Assembly (NCBI GenBank): GCA_025966315.1 | Contig: JAOPUZ010000044.1 | Span: 122,082-186,081, forward strand | Length of the DNA: 64,000 bases | From: Frankiales bacterium | GTDB taxonomy: Bacteria; Actinomycetota; Actinomycetes; Mycobacteriales; Jatrophihabitantaceae | Reading direction: 5' to 3' | In this document: one piece after another, positions 35,813-44,497 of the stretch | How the letters are laid out: each line of letters begins with the position of its first letter | How positions within the stretch are numbered: the first letter of the stretch is position 1 | Notes under the pieces: model-generated | Database searches by the model: none | What the model was told of the DNA's origin: nothing | What the model saw: only the letters and a program-made list of their open reading frames with translations | Made by a program: the position numbers and the translations under genes

Positions 35813-38302
35813 TCAGCTCGTCCCGGTTTGCAGCCGAAGATTCTGGCTGACGGTCTCGCCCGCACCCAGCGTCACCAGAGCGGTCTGCTGGCCGAAGCCG
35901 TCCATGCTCACCGTCACCGTGTAGGTCCCGGCCAGCAAGTCCGCGAGCAGGTATCCGCCCGGTGGCAGGCCGGCTCCGGACGCGGTGGAGATCGACTTCC
36001 AGGTCTGCTTGCCGTCGGTGGCCGTGACGGTCGCGCCGACCGCGGCCGCGCCTTGCGGATTGGTTACCCGGCCGGTGATCCGGCCGAGCGAGGAGGCCAT
36101 CGAGACGGTGACCTGAGGCGGTTTGCCGTCAATGGTGAGATTCACCGGAACGGTGGTAGAGGCGTAGCCGGCCAGACTGAACGTCAACGTGTAGACGCCC
36201 GGTGCCGGCAGGGCGTTGAAGCTGAACGTGCCGACCGCCCCGGTGGTCAGGGTGGTCGATTGCACCGCGGTGGGAGCGCCGCCCACCGAGACGGTCGCAC
36301 CGCCCAGGCCCCGTCCGGAGGTGTCGGTGAGTATGCCGCTCACGCTGCCGATGCCGGCCGCGAGCGAGACCGACATTCCGGTGCGGTTCTGGCCGGGACC
36401 CAGCTCCACCACCGCGGTCTGCGAGCCGTAGCCGGCCGCGGTGAAGGTGACGACGTAAGTGTTGGGCGTCGGCAATGACGGCAGGACGAAACTGCCGACG
36501 GTGCCGGTGGTCGGCGTCCCGACCGTGATGTCCTTGCCGTTCACGGTCGTGGTGATCGCCACTCCGCCGATGGGCTTCGAGCCATCGGTGACGACGCCGC
36601 TGATCTGTCCGGTGCCGACGCTGAGCCGGGCGGTGGATTCGAATCGCTGCTGGCCGCCCAGGACGTCGGCCACGATCGTGGTGGGCTGGTAGCCGGGTGC
36701 GGTGAAGCTCAGCTCGTACGTGGCCGGGGAGGGCAGGTTGACCAGCCGGTAGCTGCCGGCCGCAGTGGTCTTGGTGGTCGCGACCACGGCGGTCGAATTG
36801 CCGCTCAGCGAGCGGGCGCTCACGGTGGCCGTTACCGGCTTGATCGTGTCGCCGGGATCGATGTTGCCCTGGATGCTGGCGGGCAGGCCGGTGATGGTTG
36901 CGTTCACGCCGCGGGTCGGGGCCGCGGCGGAGGCCGCGATCGGTTGGGCGCCGGCTTGTGTCGGAGCGGCCGGGTACCACACGGTCTTGTACCCGGCGGC
37001 GCTGAACCGGATCAGGTAGCTGGTCGGAAACAGCCCGGCCAGGCTGTACGAACCGTCCTGCTGGGTAGCCGCCGAGCTCACCAGTTGCAGGCCGTTGTTC
37101 GTGCTGCGCAACGCTTCGACCAGGATCCGTCCGACCGGCTTCTTGTCGTTGGCCGCGATGACCGTGCCGTTGACCACGGCGCCGACTCCCGGCGGCAACG
37201 GTCCGGATTTGGGCAATGCGCCGGCGGGTGCCGAGCCCGCTGCGGCCGTGCTGTCAGCGCCATTTGTTCCGCCCGCGACGCCTGCCCCCGTGGCGGTGCT
37301 GTTAGCGGCGGCGAAGAAGGACGCCGGCGCCTCCTTGGTCATCGGATCGCCCTTGAACACCTGGTTCAAGCCGAGCAGGAACACCGAGGCCCACAGCGCA
37401 ACGATGCTGAGCAGGATCAACGCGGTGAGCAGGCCGCGGCTGAAAATCGGGCGCTGCCGCAGCCTGATCGTGGTCTTGCGAATTATCGGCGGCAGCGCGG
37501 CGAGTGGATCGGGGGTCGGATCCGTTGGGTCGGCTGTTCCGTCGCCATCGGTCCGCGGAATCAACGGAAGCTGGGGGAACTCCCGAGGTACGAGCAAGGT
37601 CTTCTGCCCGATCGCGGGTTCGCGCAGATCGCGGAGCCAGGCCTCGTCGTCATCGAACTGGTCGCCCTCGGTGACGTTGGTTGCCGGCAGGTGGCTAACC
37701 AGTGGTCCGACCGCGCCAACAGCGGTTGCCTCGACGGTGACAACCCGTTCTAGTTCTGCGCCGACGATCATGCGCGGCCCGCGCACCGTGAGCACGGTGA
37801 CCCCGATCGCCCCCGCCTCGATCCGCAGCGAATCCGGGGCGAAGGTGGTGGTGACGGCCCGATCGGCATCCAGCGCGGCCAGCTGGAGGTCGACCGCGAC
37901 GTTGCCGGTGTTGTGCAGTTGCAGCACGAACCGGGCCTGCCGGCGGGCTCGGATGACCTGCGGGTTTGACACCAGTTTCAGCTCGAGCCGGGGCGCGACC
38001 ACCAGATCGAGATCCAGGTAAGCTGGCGGCAAGCCCGCCCCGACCGACGCGACCTCGACCGTCACGGCGTGCCGCCCGGCCGGGTAGCTCGTCGGCAGCC
38101 CGACCGACATCGTGATCTGGCCCCGTGCGTCTGGGAACAGCGGCAGCAGCTGCGGCTTGCTGATCACCTCGCCGGCGGACAGCCCGATCAGCCGAGTGGT
38201 GATCCCGTCGATCATCTCGCTGGTGTTCTGCACGTCGAGGATTACCTCGGCGTTGCCGCCCGAATCGATATCAAGCAGCAGGGTGTCGGCACTAATGCGC
38301 AT
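35813..38302 (-). CDS. Membrane protein with Ig-like N-terminus and carboxypeptidase-regulatory-like repeats (paralogue 1)
   Basis: The 829-residue product begins RISADTLLLDIDSGGNAEVI. Two Ig-like domains cover residues 1-205 (the second has LHNTGNVAVDLQLAALDADR). An acidic linker (about 210-270) and a basic patch (RLRQRPIFSRG) precede the membrane helix at about 290-312. The basic patch on the N-terminal side predicts the N-terminus inside and the C-terminus outside. About five to six carboxypeptidase-regulatory-like repeats follow (GQISGVVTDGSKPIGGVAIT; GRITGRVTNPQGAAAVGATV). It lies 2 bp behind the Pvc16-type gene, tying this family to CIS assembly. No catalytic residues of carboxypeptidases are present; the name refers only to the fold. 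Confidence 0.82.
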   Translation of the reverse strand: MRISADTLLLDIDSGGNAEVILDVQNTSEMIDGITTRLIGLSAGEVISKPQLLPLFPDARGQITMSVGLPTSYPAGRHAVTVEVASVGAGLPPAYLDLDLVVAPRLELKLVSNPQVIRARRQARFVLQLHNTGNVAVDLQLAALDADRAVTTTFAPDSLRIEAGAIGVTVLTVRGPRMIVGAELERVVTVEATAVGAVGPLVSHLPATNVTEGDQFDDDEAWLRDLREPAIGQKTLLVPREFPQLPLIPRTDGDGTADPTDPTPDPLAALPPIIRKTTIRLRQRPIFSRGLLTALILLSIVALWASVFLLGLNQVFKGDPMTKEAPASFFAAANSTATGAGVAGGTNGADSTAAAGSAPAGALPKSGPLPPGVGAVVNGTVIAANDKKPVGRILVEALRSTNNGLQLVSSAATQQDGSYSLAGLFPTSYLIRFSAAGYKTVWYPAAPTQAGAQPIAASAAAPTRGVNATITGLPASIQGNIDPGDTIKPVTATVSARSLSGNSTAVVATTKTTAAGSYRLVNLPSPATYELSFTAPGYQPTTIVADVLGGQQRFESTARLSVGTGQISGVVTDGSKPIGGVAITTTVNGKDITVGTPTTGTVGSFVLPSLPTPNTYVVTFTAAGYGSQTAVVELGPGQNRTGMSVSLAAGIGSVSGILTDTSGRGLGGATVSVGGAPTAVQSTTLTTGAVGTFSFNALPAPGVYTLTFSLAGYASTTVPVNLTIDGKPPQVTVSMASSLGRITGRVTNPQGAAAVGATVTATDGKQTWKSISTASGAGLPPGGYLLADLLAGTYTVTVSMDGFGQQTALVTLGAGETVSQNLRLQTGTS

Positions 38303-38304
38303 GG

Positions 38305-38928
38305 TCAGCCGACGCCCCGGCTGGTGCCCTGGCCGGAGTCCTGCCTGGTTGAGGATCCGTTGGCGCTCGCCCTCGGTATCGGTGCCGCCAGGGCCTCGAT
38401 GCGTTGCACCGACGGGGCAGCCTCGTGCCAGGCGATGCCGTCCAGCGCGGTGGTCAGCACGATTTCGAAGGACGCCCGCAGGGTTCCGTCGACGCCGGAC
38501 AGGACGTCCTTGGCCCGCACGTGATCCGACGGTGCGAGCGCGATCTGGACGCTGCTGGGCAGGTCCGGCGGGCTGTACTCGGCCGGCAGGACCTGGGTGG
38601 TCAGAAAGCAGGCGAGCACGTCGCCCAGCAGCTCGTGTTCATCGCGGACATTGCCCGCCCAGGCGCTGACCAGGTAATTCAGCTGGATCATCGGCAGCGG
38701 AGCCCGGCGCTCGACTCGCCCGGCATCGTTTGTGCGTTCGGCGGTCGGTCGCGGTGGCTGCGGGCTGCGGCCGATACCGAAGAGGAACATGTTCACCGTG
38801 AGGCGGCTGAGCTGCGCGGACCAGTTTCGCGATGGTGGGTCGAAGGAAACGTCGCCGACGACGTCGGGAATCGGGATAGCGGCCCGCAGCATTCTTTCCA
38901 AGCCTTGCTCGACAGCAGGGATCAGCAT
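38305..38928 (-). CDS. Pvc16-type (DUF4255) CIS protein, probable tube/sheath terminator
   Basis: The conserved N-terminus MLIPAVEQGLERMLRAAIPI fits the family start. ATG 38928 has GAAGGGG at a 6-bp distance, whereas the longer ATG 38949 has none, so I prefer 207 residues. SFDPPSRNWSAQLSRLTVNM then FLFGIGRS, and the later QLNYLVSAWAGNVRDEHELL, are diagnostic of the DUF4255/Pvc16 family. In Afp/PVC that protein caps the distal end of tube and sheath. The tail of 25 residues is low complexity. It is the first gene of the - strand arm and is divergent from the AAA+ gene. Confidence 0.9.
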   Translation of the reverse strand: MLIPAVEQGLERMLRAAIPIPDVVGDVSFDPPSRNWSAQLSRLTVNMFLFGIGRSPQPPRPTAERTNDAGRVERRAPLPMIQLNYLVSAWAGNVRDEHELLGDVLACFLTTQVLPAEYSPPDLPSSVQIALAPSDHVRAKDVLSGVDGTLRASFEIVLTTALDGIAWHEAAPSVQRIEALAAPIPRASANGSSTRQDSGQGTSRGVG

Positions 38929-39157
38929 TCGCATCCCCTTCGAGCGCATAGGAAAATAGGGCTAAGTGCCCCGATTGCCGTGCTCCCCGAAGGACGTGGC
39001 GGTGGCGGCCTACGTCAGGCAGGATCATAAACCCAGAACGGACCTATATACAGACCGTGTTAGAACAAAGTTGAATCGATGTGTGGCCTCGACTGATAAT
39101 CGGCGGTGCGAGATACCACGATTCGGACGAATCAACCTACCGAGAGAGAGCCCGCGC
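38929..39157. promoter_or_regulatory. Divergent promoter region between the Pvc16-type and AAA+ genes
   Basis: This gap holds no gene. It includes the most AT-rich stretch of the locus (about 39029-39080, with CTATATACAG), well placed for a promoter of the AAA+ gene. The start of the - strand arm must also be driven from here. No clear palindromic operator is visible. Confidence 0.45.
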
Positions 39158-41140
39158 GTGCAAGCCAGGATCAGCGATGTGGTCGGACGGATCGCGCTCG
39201 CGGCCGATCGGCGTCGTCCGGTCTGGGCCGCGGCTCAGCTCTCGGCGCCATCCAGCGCGGACTCGACAGCCCAACTGGACGCCTTGCTCGCGGTGCTCCG
39301 GGCTGATTACGCCGAAGTTCAGCCGCAGTTCGGCGATGATCAGCCCGGCGACCAGATGTCCGATATGGCCGACGTGTTCGCCCTGGACAAGGTGGACATC
39401 ACGCTGCTGAGCATCGCCGCCGCCCCCGATCTGGACGCCAATCTCGGCCTGGCGTTCGGGCTGCTGCGCGGCGTAAGCGGGGCCGGCCGGGCCACGGTCG
39501 GGCTGGCCCTGGAACTCGCGGGCGTGCCCACCCTGGCCGGTGAGGGTTTCGACCGGCTCGGCCCGGATTCCGCCCTGCGTCGGCATTGCCTGCTCGAGGT
39601 ATTCGGAAGCGAGCCCTGGCTGGGCCGGCTGCTTCGGGTCCCGGATTCGGTCGCCGCCTGGCTGGCCGGCTCGGACCAGACCGATCCAGCCGTAGCGCGG
39701 CTGCGAATCGCCGGCGTCCCGCTGCGGCTGCCGCAAACCGAGCTGGTCGCCCGGGCAGTCCAGGACGGCGCGCCGTTGGTGTGGGTGGCCGCGCCCACCG
39801 GCACCGCTGGAGCCTCCCTCGCGGCCGGTGCCTTTGCCGCGCTCGGACTGCCAAGCCTGTTGGTGGATGCCCGTCGGTGCCCGCCCGGCGAGGACCTGCT
39901 CGGTGCGCTGGCCGCGGCCGGTCGGGACGCCGGCCTGCGTGGCTGCGGGCTGGTGGTGTGTGGAGCTGAAGTGCTGGCTGATCCCGCCTATGTGCAGGCC
40001 TTCGACTTGCTGGAGCGAACTGCCGTGCCGGTTGTGGCCGTCGGGTCGCGACCCTGGAATCCGAGCTGGTTGCGACGCTTTCCGCTGGTCGTTGACGCCG
40101 AGCCGCTGTCGATCGATGACCGGCTCGCGTTGTGGCGCAGCAGTCTTGGCGAGCTGGCCGAGCAGGACGCGGAGCTTCGCCAAGCTCTGCTCGGCCTGCG
40201 GTTGACCCCGGAGGACGTGGTCGAGACGGCGCGTTACGCCCGGGTGCTGGCTACGGCGCGGGACGAGCCGCTGTCGGCCGCGGTGGTGCGTGACGCGGCC
40301 CGCCGGGTGGGCGGTTCGGGCCACGTCGGGGGCAATCGGGTCACCGTCACCGGTGGCAGCCATGGTGGGCCGATGTTCTCCGACTTGGTGCTGGCCGAAC
40401 ACGCCACGGCATCGCTGCACCGGCTCGTCGCCTGGGCCCGCCACCGGGATCAGGTCACGGCCCGCGGCCCGCAGCGGAGCCGGGGTCGCGGCATCTCGGC
40501 GCTGTTCACCGGCAGCCCTGGCACCGGCAAGACACTGGCTGCCCAGGTGATCGCCGAGGAGTTGTCGCTCGATCTGTTCCAGGTCGACTTGTCGGCGGTG
40601 GTGGACAAGTACATCGGCGAGACCGAGAAGAACCTCGAACGGGTGTTTCAGGCGGCCGAAGCGTTGGACGTGGTGTTGTTCTTCGACGAGGCGGATGCCC
40701 TGTTCGGCAGCCGGTCGGAGGTGCGTGACGCGCGCGATCGGTACGCCAATCAGGAGGTTGCGTATCTGCTTCAGCGCATGGAGCATTTCGACGGGATCAC
40801 CATCCTGGCCACCAACCTGCGCGGCAACCTCGATCAGGCCTTCTCTCGGCGGATGAGCTTCATCGTCCATTTCCCGGACCCGGATGCCGAGACCCGAGCC
40901 CGGTTGTGGCAGAACCACATCGCACAGCTGGACGAGCTCGACCCCAAGGACCCGATTCTGGTCGAGTCGCTGGCCGAGAAGGTGGAGCTGGCGGGCGGCG
41001 ATATCCGCAATATTGTCCTGTCGGCGGCCTACGACGCGGTCAGCGACGGTCAGCCCATCGGCATGCGCCACATCGTGGCCGCGACCATCGGGGAGTACCG
41101 CAAGCTGGGCCGCCGGATCCCCGAGGGCGGATTCGTCTAA
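39158..41140 (+). CDS. AAA+ ATPase of the contractile injection system (Afp15/Pvc15-type)
   Basis: I use GTG 39158, 8 bp after GAGAGAG, giving 660 residues; the open frame upstream (to 38966) lacks a ribosome-binding site and conservation. The C-terminal AAA+ domain has Walker A GSPGTGKT (about 451-458), Walker B VVLFFDEADALFG (about 505-517), sensor-1 ATNLRGN and an arginine-finger region AFSRRMSFIVHF. An earlier P-loop-like segment (VAAPTGTAGASLA, about 210) lacks the GKT core and is degenerate, as is common in this family. Afp15/Pvc15 is needed for particle assembly or disassembly. It is divergent from the rest of the - strand arm. Confidence 0.95.
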   Translation: MQARISDVVGRIALAADRRRPVWAAAQLSAPSSADSTAQLDALLAVLRADYAEVQPQFGDDQPGDQMSDMADVFALDKVDITLLSIAAAPDLDANLGLAFGLLRGVSGAGRATVGLALELAGVPTLAGEGFDRLGPDSALRRHCLLEVFGSEPWLGRLLRVPDSVAAWLAGSDQTDPAVARLRIAGVPLRLPQTELVARAVQDGAPLVWVAAPTGTAGASLAAGAFAALGLPSLLVDARRCPPGEDLLGALAAAGRDAGLRGCGLVVCGAEVLADPAYVQAFDLLERTAVPVVAVGSRPWNPSWLRRFPLVVDAEPLSIDDRLALWRSSLGELAEQDAELRQALLGLRLTPEDVVETARYARVLATARDEPLSAAVVRDAARRVGGSGHVGGNRVTVTGGSHGGPMFSDLVLAEHATASLHRLVAWARHRDQVTARGPQRSRGRGISALFTGSPGTGKTLAAQVIAEELSLDLFQVDLSAVVDKYIGETEKNLERVFQAAEALDVVLFFDEADALFGSRSEVRDARDRYANQEVAYLLQRMEHFDGITILATNLRGNLDQAFSRRMSFIVHFPDPDAETRARLWQNHIAQLDELDPKDPILVESLAEKVELAGGDIRNIVLSAAYDAVSDGQPIGMRHIVAATIGEYRKLGRRIPEGGFV

Positions 41141-41394
41141 CAATCGATCTGGTATCGGCCGCGTCAGCTGTCCGCCGGCCACCTGCGCGCGCCAGCCGGT
41201 GGTACTCATTCACAACTCCGCGTACGCGTCGATGGCGGCCGTGGTTGCTTCCCTAGTCGCGGCATCGACGGCGTGCGCAGGGAAGTCGGAGCGTCGTATC
41301 GAGAGCTCCCTCGATCGTCTAGCGGATACATCGAGACCGTGCTCAGGATGTGGTTCACGAGCCAGCACGTGTCCGCTGTACCCGGCTTAGTTGC
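41141..41394. other. Intergenic region between convergent AAA+ and PucR genes
   Basis: No supported gene. A minus-strand frame of about 50 codons ending near 41209 (with ATREATTAAIDAYAEL) looks protein-like but has no convincing start, Shine-Dalgarno sequence or homology. It could be the tail of a lost gene. No stem-loop with a T-tract was seen. Confidence 0.4.
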
Positions 41395-42663
41395 CTACCG
41401 AGCTGATGGTTCTCGATCGCGTAAGACTGCACGGCCGAGGTAGTGGCACGCGCGTAGTGCGAGTTCGAGGTCGGCGTGCCGTTCACCGATGGGCACGCCC
41501 AGCGCTTCTTCGGCCTTGCGGACGCGGTATTGAACGGTGTTCTTGTGCAGCATCATGCGTTCGGCGGTCGCGGTGTAGCTGCCCGTCGTCAGATACATCT
41601 GCAGCGTCTCGCGTAGTCGAGCGCGCGGCTCGTCGTCGATGGCCAGGTCGTTAAGCGTTGCGATCACCCAACTACGCGCAGCATCCCGGTCGGCACAGAT
41701 CAGCGCGAGGGCGCCGACCTCGGCGAAAGTGGTGACGTGGGCGCCGGGGCTCGCAGCGAGGGCAAGACCGTACGTGCGCTGCGCTTGGTCATGGGTCTGC
41801 CGGAATCCATCGAGCCCGATGGCCGGCTCGCCGACCGCGACCCGCACCGAACCGGCTCCGTCGTCGAACGCGACTTCCAGCATCTCGCGACTGATCTCGG
41901 CGTCACTCGCGAGCGGTAGCCAGATCCACGCGAGCGCTTCGTCCCGTGGTACGAACAACGGCCTGCCCCGTGCCTCGAGCGCGAGTGCGGCCTGCGCGGC
42001 CACCTGCTCGAGCCTCGTCAAGCCGGGCACTCCACCGGACTCGCCGGACAGCCACGCAACGACGCCGAGGTGCTTTCGCCGGAGCCGGTAGGCCAGCGCC
42101 GACTCGGCCACGTCGACATCGGCGGCGTCGTCGGCGAGCAATGCGCGCACCCGCGCCGCGCGGCCCGCTGCCCGCGTAAGCAGCCACTGGTCACGTTCAC
42201 GTTGGTAGGTCGTGATCACCTGCTCCACAACCCGGTCGATGTAGTCGAAGCTCACCGCAACGATCCGTGCAATGACCGCTGCGGTCACCGCGCCGTCGTG
42301 CGAACGTGCTGCGGCCTCCTCAACACAGGTGGCGAGGAACTGAGCGTGTCCGATGCGGTATGTGCGCGCCAGCAAGATGATCGAGATCTCTCGTTGCGCC
42401 AGGCGTCGCGCGTACTCGTGTGCGGCGGCCGGCGCATCGACGTTGTCGATCACGGTCCCGTGTTCGAGCGCATGCACCACGGTCGTCACGTTCTCCGCGA
42501 CACTGGAATTCAGCAGCTTCTCGAGCGTGTCGTCATCGCGCAGCTCCGGCAGGCGCGCCGTGATTCGTCGCCAGATCTCGTGAGTCAGCTCGACCTGCCT
42601 CGCCCCGACGGCCGCGGACACGTCGGACAGCTCGCGCTCGACCGCGGCGGCGCTCTCCACCAT
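41395..42663 (-). CDS. PucR-family transcriptional regulator
   Basis: The 422-residue protein ends with the PucR/CdaR helix-turn-helix (TGSYTATAERMMLHKNTVQY then RVRKAEEALG, about 365-395). This is preceded by a degenerate GGDEF-like middle domain (about 190-310) and an N-terminal helical region (RUSBP-like RMGH/AQFL segment) that in related proteins senses a ligand. PucR regulators usually control a neighbouring catabolic gene, but no obvious target adjoins; the coiled-coil gene at 42847 is divergent from it. Operator sites were not identified. Confidence 0.87.
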   Translation of the reverse strand: MVESAAAVERELSDVSAAVGARQVELTHEIWRRITARLPELRDDDTLEKLLNSSVAENVTTVVHALEHGTVIDNVDAPAAAHEYARRLAQREISIILLARTYRIGHAQFLATCVEEAAARSHDGAVTAAVIARIVAVSFDYIDRVVEQVITTYQRERDQWLLTRAAGRAARVRALLADDAADVDVAESALAYRLRRKHLGVVAWLSGESGGVPGLTRLEQVAAQAALALEARGRPLFVPRDEALAWIWLPLASDAEISREMLEVAFDDGAGSVRVAVGEPAIGLDGFRQTHDQAQRTYGLALAASPGAHVTTFAEVGALALICADRDAARSWVIATLNDLAIDDEPRARLRETLQMYLTTGSYTATAERMMLHKNTVQYRVRKAEEALGVPIGERHADLELALRACHYLGRAVLRDREPSAR

Positions 42664-42846
42664 CGGGCAAGCGTATGGCTACCTCGTTGTTTCAGACGCA
42701 CGAACGCTGCCCAGAACGTTGTTTCCCGGCACGGTGCCGCCGCCAGCTGCCGTTTATAGCGTCAAGGCCGAGTCCGAAACAGACGGATTCGAGGCACAAC
42801 CTCATCCTGGGCGGCGCAAACGCCCGGCACACCCGAAGGAGTGGAC

Positions 42847-43281
42847 ATGAAGCCACTGTCCGAACAGCTCACCGACCTCGCGGCCCGCGCGAAAAGGTCC
42901 GAGGACTTTGTAGACGCGGCTCGCGCGAAGAACCGCACCTACCTCGACGACCAGCGCGAGTCGCTGAAGAAGTCGATCGCCACCGGCAAGGCCCAGATGA
43001 GCGCCGATGCGGAGGTCGCGCAGGACAAGACGCGCACGTGGTGGAACGACACCCGGCAGTCAATCGATGCGCGAGTCGCGGAGCTTCGTGCCGAGCGCGA
43101 CGACCACCGCGCGGCACACGACCTGAAGAAGGCGGAGCGGCGTGCCGAGGACGCCGAGGAGGACGCGGCCTACGCCGTCGACTTCGCGATCCAGATGCTG
43201 GATGAGGCGGAGTACGCGGTGGCCGACGCCACTCTGGCCCGCATCGACGCCGACGAGCTCGCCGCGAACGAACGCGCCTGA
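42847..43281 (+). CDS. Hypothetical coiled-coil protein
   Basis: ATG 42847 follows AAGGAG with 5-bp spacing, which decides against GTG 42841. The 144-residue product is highly charged (Glu, Asp, Lys, Arg and Ala) with heptad-like spacing throughout: SEQLTDLAARAKRSEDFVDA, then a WWNDTRQSIDARVAELRAER segment. A final helix is rich in Ala/Asp (YAVDFAIQMLDEAEYAVADA). It has no signal peptide or cysteine. It resembles small uncharacterised actinobacterial helical proteins; no function can be assigned. Confidence 0.7.
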   Translation: MKPLSEQLTDLAARAKRSEDFVDAARAKNRTYLDDQRESLKKSIATGKAQMSADAEVAQDKTRTWWNDTRQSIDARVAELRAERDDHRAAHDLKKAERRAEDAEEDAAYAVDFAIQMLDEAEYAVADATLARIDADELAANERA

Positions 43282-43580
43282 TCAGCGTGGGCGTCGGCCA
43301 TGACCACCACCACTGCGCAACACTCGGCTCCATGCAGTTCGTCTACCGGCACGCGCTGCTCTTCGCGGGATGGATGATCTGGCTGGAGAAGAGCCCGTGG
43401 CCGACGCTCACGCTGTTCGTCCGTACCCATCACAACACCCCTCAAAACTCGGTGTTGCAACCACCCCATGAACCCAAGGACCGAAATGCGGGAAGTCGGG
43501 CCGCACAATGCCAATGATGCGGAGCCAACTAGTCCCCTGACGACGAGCGAGGTGACTCCCAGAATCGGTGGAGGGCGGCG
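43282..43580. other. Intergenic region, no supported gene
   Basis: Two short overlapping frames exist on opposite strands, but neither has a ribosome-binding site, family resemblance or typical codon bias. The region lies between a + strand gene and the convergent MaoC gene and holds no obvious strong terminator. Confidence 0.45.
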
Positions 43581-44012
43581 TCAGACGCGGACGGTGGCCC
43601 AACCGTAGATGTGCACGCCACCGTTCTGCCGTACCGCCTGCAGCTCCAGCTCCATGACGCCGTCCGCCAGTGCGCTCACCGTGCCGCGGTAGGTCAACGT
43701 GTCGCCCGGCCAGACCTGCTCCCGGAACTGGGTGCGGAACCGCATGATGCTGGCCGGTCCGAACAGGTCGGCGAGATAGGTGCCGAGGACGCCGGCCTGC
43801 AACATGCCCACCGAGAAGGCAGAGGAATAGCCACCGAGCGCGGCGTAACCGTCGTCGTGATGGATCGGGTTCATATCGCCGGACGCGCCCTGATACCGGA
43901 CGATGTCGGTTCGGCTGGTGGGCTTGTCTTCGAAGTCGGGGATGCTGTCACCGACCACCAACGCGGCCGGATCAAAGCCGGCAATGGCCGATGCGGGCTG
44001 GGATTTCGTCAT
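43581..44012 (-). CDS. MaoC-like hotdog dehydratase, subunit B type
   Basis: The 143-residue single-hotdog protein carries the R-hydratase motif with catalytic Asp and His in YQGASGDMNPIHHDDGYAAL (about 39-58). Such small MaoC proteins act with a second inactive-type hotdog partner as heteromeric (R)-enoyl-CoA/ACP hydratases, as in mycobacterial HadAB-type enzymes. The partner gene directly upstream overlaps by 4 bp. The acyl-CoA ligase next to them points to acyl-CoA metabolism. Confidence 0.9.
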   Translation of the reverse strand: MTKSQPASAIAGFDPAALVVGDSIPDFEDKPTSRTDIVRYQGASGDMNPIHHDDGYAALGGYSSAFSVGMLQAGVLGTYLADLFGPASIMRFRTQFREQVWPGDTLTYRGTVSALADGVMELELQAVRQNGGVHIYGWATVRV

Positions 44013-44458
44013 GACGGCTCCCCGGCGGCCTGGCTGGTCTGGATCACGGTCTGGCGGGATTCGGCCACCAATCGCCCGGTCTCGTCGCGGAATTCGGTGT
44101 TCACCACTACGAACAACATCTCGCCACCGCGCCGGCCCTGCTTGACGTAGCTGTCTTCGACTTTCTGCTGTGCGGTCAACCGGTCGCCGATCCGCGGTGG
44201 CTCACCGTGGAAGATGAATTCCTGTTCACCGTGCAGGCCCAAGGCGCCGACCAGCGCGCCCGGCTTGAGCGGGTAACTTCCCGGCCCGGACCAGAACACG
44301 GCCGTCATCAGAAAGCTGGGCGGCGCCACCGCGTCGGAGTCGGTGAAGTACTCGGTACCGCGGGCTTTCGTGGCCGTAGCGAACTCGCGAACCTTGCCGC
44401 GCTCGACGACGTACTCGTACGGCTCGCCCGTCGCCCCGATTTCGATCGCGCTGGTCAT
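44009..44458 (-). CDS. MaoC-like N-terminal hotdog (FAS1-type dehydratase) subunit A
   Basis: The 149-residue product (YEYVVERGKVREFATATKAR, then PPSFLMTAVFWSGPG and LHGEQEFIFHGEPPRIGDRL) matches the N-terminal MaoC dehydratase domain. That domain lacks the Asp/His catalytic pair and shapes the substrate tunnel. It is coupled by ATGA to the catalytic subunit downstream and lies 39 bp from the acyl-CoA ligase gene. Both subunits should form one heterodimer. Confidence 0.9.
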   Translation of the reverse strand: MTSAIEIGATGEPYEYVVERGKVREFATATKARGTEYFTDSDAVAPPSFLMTAVFWSGPGSYPLKPGALVGALGLHGEQEFIFHGEPPRIGDRLTAQQKVEDSYVKQGRRGGEMLFVVVNTEFRDETGRLVAESRQTVIQTSQAAGEPS

Positions 44459-44497
44459 CTGGAACCCTTCATGGCCATCGGCAGGAACTCGAACGAC

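Noticed and set aside
27193..38302. Several long + strand open frames opposite the giant repeat genes
   Set aside because: They mirror high-GC codons of the - strand genes, are rich in Arg/Gly/Pro/Ser, and show no ribosome-binding sites or families.
27345..38302. Peptidase function for the carboxypeptidase-regulatory-like proteins
   Set aside because: Only the regulatory Ig-like fold is seen; no zinc-carboxypeptidase catalytic domain or residues are present.
43287..43517. 76-residue open frame
   Set aside because: It has no Shine-Dalgarno sequence and an unusual composition, and an equally long frame lies on the other strand, so it is probably noise.
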